NCBI GenBank assembly: GCA_020443345.1
Contig: JAGRIH010000009.1
Coordinates: forward strand, 1 to 64,000
DNA length: 64,000 nt
DNA from: Halioglobus sp.
GTDB lineage: Bacteria; Pseudomonadota; Gammaproteobacteria; Pseudomonadales; Halieaceae
Reading direction: 5' to 3'
Shown in pieces: positions 61,415 to 64,000 of this stretch. The notes beneath the pieces are model-generated. The model saw nothing but the letters and a program-made list of their open reading frames with translations. It searched no databases and was not told where the DNA came from. The position numbers and the translations under genes are program-made. Each line of letters begins with the position of its first letter. The stretch's first letter is position 1.

Positions 61415-62200
61415 ATGGGCAAGCTACAGGGCAAGACAGCCATTATAACGGGGGGCGCCAGGGGCATGGGCGCCACGACCTCGCGCGTGTTTGCGAGCGA
61501 GGGCGCCAACGTCGTTATCGCGGATATTCTCGACGAGCAGGGACAGGCACTGGCGGCGGAACTGGGGGATGCTACAGTGTTTCAACATCACGACGTCAGC
61601 AGCGAAGAGAGCTGGCGGGCGGTTTTGAAACTGGCCCTGGAGCGCTTTGGCGGGGTTCAGGTGCTGATCAACAACGCGGGTGTGTTGCTGTTTAAATCCA
61701 TTCTACAGACCAGCAAAGCCGACTATGAGCGCGTGCTGGGCGTCAATCTGGTCGGTATGTTCCTCGGGGTGAAGACCATTGGCCAGCACATGATCGACAA
61801 CTCCGTTGCCGGCTCCATCGTCAATATCTCTTCGGTGGACGGCATGAAGGGCTGCAACGGGCTGTGCGCCTATGCCTCGAGCAAGTGGGGTGTGCGGGGG
61901 CTGACCCAGGTCGCGGCAATGGAGTTCGGCCACCACGGTATCCGTGTAAACAGCGTGCATCCGGGCGGCGTGAACACCATCATGTCCAACCCCAACGATC
62001 TGCCGCGGGAGCAGATCGACCCGACCTATAAGGACATTCCCCTGCAGCGCATCGCCGAGCCCGAGGAAGTGGCCAGAGTCTCCCTGTTCCTGGCCAGCGA
62101 CGACGCCTCCTATGTCACGGGGGAAGAAATCAAGGTGGATGGGGGCGTGCTGGTGGGCCGCTACTACAGCAGCCTGCCCGGTGCGCCGGACAATTTGTGA
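61415..62200 (+). CDS. Short-chain dehydrogenase/reductase
   Basis: A 261-residue SDR, TGGARGMGATTSRVFASEGA at the cofactor site, NNAG and YASSKWGVRGLTQ, ending EIKVDGGVLVGRYY. The pattern INSS-VDGMKGCNG and the loop are close to 3-alpha/20-beta-hydroxysteroid dehydrogenases, a possible but unproved substrate link. Confidence 0.85.
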   Translation: MGKLQGKTAIITGGARGMGATTSRVFASEGANVVIADILDEQGQALAAELGDATVFQHHDVSSEESWRAVLKLALERFGGVQVLINNAGVLLFKSILQTSKADYERVLGVNLVGMFLGVKTIGQHMIDNSVAGSIVNISSVDGMKGCNGLCAYASSKWGVRGLTQVAAMEFGHHGIRVNSVHPGGVNTIMSNPNDLPREQIDPTYKDIPLQRIAEPEEVARVSLFLASDDASYVTGEEIKVDGGVLVGRYYSSLPGAPDNL

Positions 62201-62349
62201 CCAGCCGCATGCGCTCGCGCCGATGACCCCAAGCCACCTGTTTTTGTCCGGTATTGAGTCCTTCGCGACGCGCACTCGCAGCGACACACGCTAAACTGGC
62301 GTTTCATGGAAAATCCAACTTGCTCATCGCGACGACGAGGTGCCAGGGA

Positions 62350-63627
62350 ATGAACACGACACACAGTACCGAGACAGACTTCAGCGAGGGCCCGCTCACC
62401 GGCCTGCGCGTACTGGATTGCTCCACCATGCTGGCGGCGCCGTACGGCGCCACGCTGCTGGGCGATATGGGCGCGGACGTGGTAAAAGTGGAATCGCGCT
62501 TTGGCGATGACAGCCGCAATTTCGGGCCGCGCCGCGGCGAGGACGCCGGCGCCTTTCTGAGCCTGAACCGCAACAAGCGGGACATCGTGCTGGACCTGCA
62601 GAAGCCCGAGGCGCAGCAGGTGTTCGCGGACCTCGCAAAAGATGCGGATATCCTCATCACCAACGTGCGCGAACCGGCCCTGAGCAAGCTCGGGCTGAGC
62701 TACGAGCAGGTCGCGGCGCACAAGCCCGATATCATCTGGATCCGGGTCACCGCCTTCGGGCCCGACGGCCCCTACGACGGCCGCCCCGGCATCGACTTCC
62801 TGGCCCAGGGCTACGCCGGGGTGCTGGCGCTCAACGGCGACCCCGACGGCGAGCCGGTGCGCACCGGCTTTCCCGCAGTGGACGTGATCACCTCGCTGAT
62901 CGTCGCCAACGCCGCCCAGGCGGCCCTGCGGGTGCGGGACAAAAGCGGCGTGGGGCAGCGCATCGAGGTGTCGCTGCTGGACAGCCTGATGCACGCCCAG
63001 GCCAGCTCCATCGGCACCTACCTGACGACAGGTGAACTGCCGATCCGCACCGGCAATCGCAGCCTGGCGTTTTCGCCCTCGGGCTGCTTTCCGACCAGGG
63101 ACGGCCACCACATCGTGTTGACCACCCCCGGCGAGAAGTTTTTCGTCAAGATCTGCCGGGCCCTGGGCACCGACTGGGACAGCGACGCGCGCTTCCACGA
63201 TGCCGAGGCCCGCAAAGCCAACGAGGACGAACTGGAACGGGTTATCAGCGAGCGCACCCGGCAGTTCGGCCGCGACGAGCTGGTGGAGTTGCTGGTAGCC
63301 GAGGACGTGCTGGTCGCCCCGATCAACGAGGCCGAGGACGTGATTAAAGACCCGCAGATCCTGCACAACAACATGCTGGTCGACACCGAACACCCGCAGT
63401 ACGGCAAGGTCACCGTCACCGGCGTACCGATCCGCTTTTACGGCACGCCCTGCGAGGTGCGCCGGCACCCGCCGCTGCTCGGCGAACACACGCGCGAACT
63501 GCTGGCCGAGGCCGGTTACGGCAGTGCAGACATTGAACGACTGATCCTGCAGGGCCTGGCCGCCGACAACCCCGAGATCAAGCGGCAGCGCGAAGAGCGG
63601 CGCAAAAAGCGCTCAGCCGGCGCGTAA
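62350..63627 (+). CDS. CaiB/BaiF-family (class III) CoA-transferase
   Basis: A 425-residue class III CoA-transferase that moves CoA between carboxylates through a covalent Asp. The Asp is residue 149, in RPGIDFLAQGYAG. The N-terminal LTGLRVLDCSTMLAAPYGATL and the LNRNKRDIVLDL segment are typical. Start 62350 chosen over an upstream ATG (62254) that lacks conserved sequence; AGG precedes it. BaiF acts on bile acids, so a steroid acid substrate is plausible. It is 149 bases after the SDR gene. Confidence 0.88.
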   Translation: MNTTHSTETDFSEGPLTGLRVLDCSTMLAAPYGATLLGDMGADVVKVESRFGDDSRNFGPRRGEDAGAFLSLNRNKRDIVLDLQKPEAQQVFADLAKDADILITNVREPALSKLGLSYEQVAAHKPDIIWIRVTAFGPDGPYDGRPGIDFLAQGYAGVLALNGDPDGEPVRTGFPAVDVITSLIVANAAQAALRVRDKSGVGQRIEVSLLDSLMHAQASSIGTYLTTGELPIRTGNRSLAFSPSGCFPTRDGHHIVLTTPGEKFFVKICRALGTDWDSDARFHDAEARKANEDELERVISERTRQFGRDELVELLVAEDVLVAPINEAEDVIKDPQILHNNMLVDTEHPQYGKVTVTGVPIRFYGTPCEVRRHPPLLGEHTRELLAEAGYGSADIERLILQGLAADNPEIKRQREERRKKRSAGA

Positions 63628-63781
63628 GGGCACGGGACACTCGACGGGCAAGTGCCCCTGCCGGCAACTCGACGGCAGGCTGGAGGGCGGCGCGGCGGCG
63701 CCCGGCTCGCCCTCGCACGGCGTCACGACCCGGGCGCAAGCGGTCCGACAGGTCAAACAACGGCCGACCAGACCGACCGGT

Positions 63782-64000
63782 TCAAACAAAGCTGGCGATC
63801 ACCTCGTCCGCATAGCGCCGGATGGCGTCCTGTTTGACCGCCAGCGAGGGCTGCTGCTGCATGATGGCACCCACCCCCATTTCCGCCAGGATGCGCTCGC
63901 TCCAGGGCGTGACCTGCAGATCGGTGACGCCCAGGTCCTCCAGGCGGCGAATGTCGTCGATTGTCTCGGCATCGGGGCAGTGCATCATCACATCAAAGGG
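63782..64000 (-). CDS. LLM-class oxidoreductase, C-terminal part (cut by window edge)
   Basis: About 72 visible residues of a luciferase-like protein on the minus strand. DIRRLEDLGVTDLQVTPWSE and the last residues IRRYADEVIASFV match the C-terminus of the LLM protein at 11732-12601. The rest, including the start, lies beyond the right edge. Confidence 0.78.
   Translation of the reverse strand, partial: PFDVMMHCPDAETIDDIRRLEDLGVTDLQVTPWSERILAEMGVGAIMQQQPSLAVKQDAIRRYADEVIASFV

Overview
The window is GC-rich, densely coded DNA, probably from a marine gammaproteobacterium of the Halieaceae/Spongiibacteraceae kind. The signs are Gram-negative TonB-dependent receptors carrying EEVVVTA-type boxes, a FecI/FecR pair, and a gene set rich in short-chain dehydrogenases (SDRs), crotonases, acyl-CoA dehydrogenases, SnoaL-like proteins, DUF1214 proteins and luciferase-like (LLM) oxidoreductases. 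Taxonomy is inferred from content; no rRNA or marker gene is present.

Layout. 1-4.9 kb: a repeat patch, a DUF1214 protein, a FATP-type acyl-CoA synthetase, an SDR and a divergent TetR regulator. 5.1-8.5 kb: a TonB-dependent receptor and a second TetR. 8.5-20.4 kb: a long minus-strand run (LLM enzyme, crotonase, a three-subunit molybdenum hydroxylase, a KstD-like flavoprotein, two more LLM enzymes, SDRs, a SnoaL protein), with a divergent CoxG-like gene at 20.6-21.2 kb. 21.3-21.8 kb: a DUF4160/DUF2442 toxin-antitoxin-like pair. 21.8-38.8 kb: a minus-strand catabolic cluster whose members match, by remembered sequence, the actinobacterial KstR2 regulon for steroid rings C and D: IpdA, IpdB, IpdC, EchA20, FadA6, FadE30, IpdF, further acyl-CoA dehydrogenases, an Ltp-thiolase/DUF35 pair, a MaoC hydratase, a thiolase, a SnoaL protein and an Old Yellow Enzyme. 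The matching HIP-CoA ligase (FadD3-like) lies at 40.8-42.4 kb on the plus strand. Between them a ParD/ParE module sits inside a 307-bp direct duplication.

42.4-55.7 kb is an uptake and signalling region: a TonB receptor, a crotonase, an LLM enzyme, two paralogous TonB receptors separated by a SnoaL gene, then FecR and an ECF sigma factor. One receptor carries an STN signalling domain fused in front of what still looks like a complete receptor with its own signal peptide. A MOSC protein, a VOC protein and a TonB-receptor remnant follow. 55.9-64 kb holds an SDR/sulfotransferase/DUF1214 operon, an MFS transporter, a PaaI thioesterase, an SDR, a CaiB/BaiF CoA-transferase and the end of another LLM enzyme.

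Working model: receptors import a hydrophobic polycyclic compound. The KstD-like enzyme, LLM enzymes, SDRs and possibly the Mo-hydroxylase modify the nucleus or side chain. FadD3 and the Ipd/FadE/FadA6/EchA20 set then degrade the hexahydroindanedione propionate (HIP) left after A/B-ring removal. Ring A/B cleavage genes are not in this window.
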